Assembly (NCBI RefSeq): GCF_964340395.1
Contig: NC_135552.1
Span: 3,043,017 to 3,090,516, forward strand
DNA: 47,500 nt
DNA from: Glandiceps talaboti
Taxonomy: Eukaryota; Hemichordata; Enteropneusta; Spengelidae
Reading direction: 5' to 3'
The position numbers and the translations under genes are program-made. Shown here piece after piece: positions 45,226 through 47,500 of the stretch; within the stretch, counting starts at the first letter, position 1; each line of letters starts with the position of its first letter. The notes under the pieces are model-generated. The model was given only the letters and a program-made list of their open reading frames with translations. It searched no databases and was not told where the DNA came from.

Positions 45226-46588
45226 AGTGTCTATAAAACTGTTCTTCCAATCTGTACGACATTTTCCTTCACAAAAATGAATGCCAAACTCAACATAGTT
45301 GAAGAATATAAAAAATACGAAAACGCTGCCGATCGAGGGACTGGTACCAGTCTAACTAATATTCTGTATAGTTCTCATAAGACATGTTCGCCCTAAGACA
45401 GGTCGCTTTGTTTATCTTGAATACATTGCAATTGTTTGCTGATGATAAGGGAGCCTTCAGTATTTACAAGGGGAGGGCCGGAGGATTCCACACATGGTCT
45501 GATAAGAAAAAACATGACCCTCCCCCATTCACATGTTGTAACATAACGTCTGAGTGTAAGCTTATATAATGCAACGTAATAGTCTGTCTGGTCCTAAAAA
45601 TAAACTTTCAGTGTATAGGTTATATGTTGAGTTTTGAGCGAAAAATCGCTAACACACATGACAATACAACAAAACATATTCACGGCATTCAAGTCTGCAA
45701 TGAATGCTTACAACAGATGTGATCGTGGAGTTTGTATTTTAGCAACTCCGCTTGTGTACGGTCCTTTTCGAAATCTCTTAAACGGATTTTGAAATCTAAA
45801 CGACAGCTATCATCTGAGTATTTCAGAAGAAACGGATCACTGACGGAGATGGAAAGGCCGACTTACTCCGTATGCAAGCAGGACTAACAGCCTAAACAGG
45901 ATAATTGTTCATCACTAAAACGGGTGCTGAAACTTTTGGTTTGACTATATCATTTTATGTAAGGAGGTCTATGTAATGAACGAGCCGACTACCAATTTAT
46001 TAATTAATGTTTAGCTTTTTACAATTATTAATACAATTTTGATGATAATTTACAATTTGTAAACGTTTTGAACTATCTTGAACTACATAAATAAATAGAT
46101 AAATAAATAAATAACAATGATAAATAAAACTCTTCCAAAAAACATGTATATACAATCCTTTATAATTTCAGGCAGAAAGTACTTGTGACATTTCTTACAA
46201 TTTATATTTGTAAAATGAATGTAAACTGGTAAATAAAAAATGTATAAATATAAATAAATTTTGTAAAAATTAAATAGTTTAATCGTTTAAAAGTTAAATT
46301 TGCACCATCCCTTAATTATTTGTTATCCATTTGTACCTGATTGATTATTGAAAGTTTTGAGCAAAGGACATCAAGCTCTGCATCTGAAGGCACATTTTGA
46401 TAAATGTGAAATGAGTATAAATAGACTGTCAGGCTGTCACTGATATTTGGTTGGTAGTTGTGGATCAACAGGTTTGATACTAATACAAATACATAGTTAC
46501 AAATAAGATTGTTGTTGAGACCCTTCATAGGGCTAATAACCACACGGACTAATTATCTTTGCAAATTAGGCTCATCTAAAATGTCTAG
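45226..46588. other. Interval without a supported gene
   Basis: Contains (ATAA)n near 46085-46110 of the kind that ends some LINE copies, and AT-rich sequence. The frame at 45384-45569 contains LFADD by chance but lacks any other reverse transcriptase motif. Confidence 0.4.
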
Positions 46589-46987
46589 AGATGCAAAGCT
46601 CATTGTGTAGTACTATTGAGTGAAACTGAGAAGCCATATGAAAGTTACGACTGGGGTAACTTGGTAAGGAGTGGAGCTATTGTCAAACTAAAAGTGAAAG
46701 AACTTTGTAAATATTTAGCAAAACACAACATTCCCATAGCACCAGGAATGATAGAAGCTGACAAGATAGAAGCTATTAGATCCCACTTCTACCACCAACA
46801 GAACATAAGTGATTCTTCAACCAGCTCTGATACTGACAGTTATTCTGACAGTGACAATGATTCATCTGACTCAGATATAGTGGAAAGGGAGTTTGGGTCA
46901 CCTGAAGTCAGTGAGAGTGAAATTTATATGTATACAAGATCAGGCCGGAGAGCAACAACATGGAAGACCAGAAGAATTGATGAATAG
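46589..46987 (+). CDS. SAP-like-motif protein with acidic Ser-rich tail, probable 3' exon
   Basis: The frame is open from just after a TAG at 46586-46588 to a TAG stop at 46985-46987 and has no ATG near its left end, so it probably begins as a spliced exon; AG dinucleotides at 46610 and 46620 are possible acceptors. It encodes SYDWGNLVRSGAIVKLKVKE and LCKYLAKHNIPIAPGM plus KIEAIRSHF, which resembles a SAP-type DNA-binding helix-loop-helix, then a low-complexity acidic stretch (SSTSSDTDSYSDSDNDSSDS), then a basic terminus TRSGRRATTWKTRR. Similar architectures occur in transposon-derived animal proteins (from memory). Function unknown. It may be a host gene exon or another transposon gene relic. 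Confidence 0.5.
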   Translation, partial: RCKAHCVVLLSETEKPYESYDWGNLVRSGAIVKLKVKELCKYLAKHNIPIAPGMIEADKIEAIRSHFYHQQNISDSSTSSDTDSYSDSDNDSSDSDIVEREFGSPEVSESEIYMYTRSGRRATTWKTRRIDE

Positions 46988-47500
46988 TTGTACAAAGAGA
47001 CTGTCAATTACAAAAGAATTGTTGCAAACTGAAACATTATATACAATAACGGCCACCATTTTACCTGTTATTTCCATGGATCTGCATCATAGCTACCACG
47101 ATGTGTATTTATTTGCTTGGAATACATACAAGACTGTCAGTGTTTGGCTTAAAGGACAGAGTTGCCCTATTTTAAAAGTTTACATGTATTTTTTTAATTT
47201 TGAATGCAAATTTGTATGTGCTGTTTGCAAAGGACTGTACAGTAGTCTAATTGTCTCTAGATCCATTAATTTTAAAAACACTGTGCAAAAATAATATTGG
47301 AAAATATTCATGTAAATTTGTTAACAGGGTAGGAGTATGGCTTTAAAAAATAATTCAGCACTGTTCAGCCAAAAAACATTAGTGAAACTGGAGAACTAAA
47401 AATCATGTCAAAATTTGACAGCCTTTTAACAAAAAAGGGTGCAAAACATGTATATACACAGGTTCCTGTATAAAAAACAACTAACATTAATTTAATTACC
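46988..47500. other. Downstream flank of the SAP-like frame
   Basis: AT-rich, likely 3' UTR or intergenic. The overlapping open frame at 46893-47294 is in a different frame and is probably a shadow. No clear AATAAA signal close to the stop. Confidence 0.4.

Noticed and set aside
45384-45569. LFADD peptide as a reverse transcriptase catalytic box
   Set aside because: No neighbouring RT motifs occur in any frame; likely chance.

Overview
This is animal genomic DNA, gene-poor and very repeat-rich. Coding signal is split by canonical GT/AG splice sites. The best-supported gene is the 3' end of a PGAP3 homologue (GPI-anchor lipid remodelling, Golgi). The rest is minisatellites, foldback and hairpin DNA transposons, one dead non-LTR retrotransposon and a few possible orphan genes. 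No prokaryotic or viral gene organisation is visible. The base composition (AT-rich), long intronic minisatellite and CR1/L2-like LINE fit an invertebrate metazoan, plausibly marine; I cannot name the species.

Layout. 1-9105 is a 31-bp minisatellite lying in an intron of PGAP3, open at the left window edge. 9186-11270 holds the last two PGAP3 exons, separated by an intron with a C-tract minisatellite and an (AC)n/(ATAC)n microsatellite. 11271-18390 is non-coding and dominated by five further tandem arrays, a 415-bp Harbinger-like MITE and a microsatellite-headed dispersed repeat. 18893-24242 carries a second copy of that repeat, a small foldback element, a 2.8-kb foldback element whose arms are themselves tandem arrays, and a 96-bp hairpin element. 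24290-28995 is a diverged direct duplication enclosing a 51-bp minisatellite. 29945-33000 is a nested structure: inverted repeat arms, inside them a 1.84-kb terminal-inverted-repeat transposon with a broken SAP-like gene, and inside that two hairpin MITEs with 9-bp target duplications. 33560-36170 is a 156-167-bp tandem array that appears to be an amplified piece of the dispersed repeat. 37016-37603 (minus) is a possible intronless membrane-protein gene with a TATA/CCAAT promoter. 38165-40920 is a decayed LINE. 42513-45225 is a second, more complete copy of the large foldback element. 46589-46987 is an open exon-like frame with a SAP-like motif and an acidic serine-rich tail.

There is no operon or pathway logic linking the genes. 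PGAP3 is the only gene with a confident function. The main biology here is repeat dynamics: by hand count roughly 40% of the window is tandemly repeated, several arrays show higher-order periods, and several transposons have tandem arrays inside their terminal inverted repeats. All identities and periods were read by eye; no alignment or database search was run.
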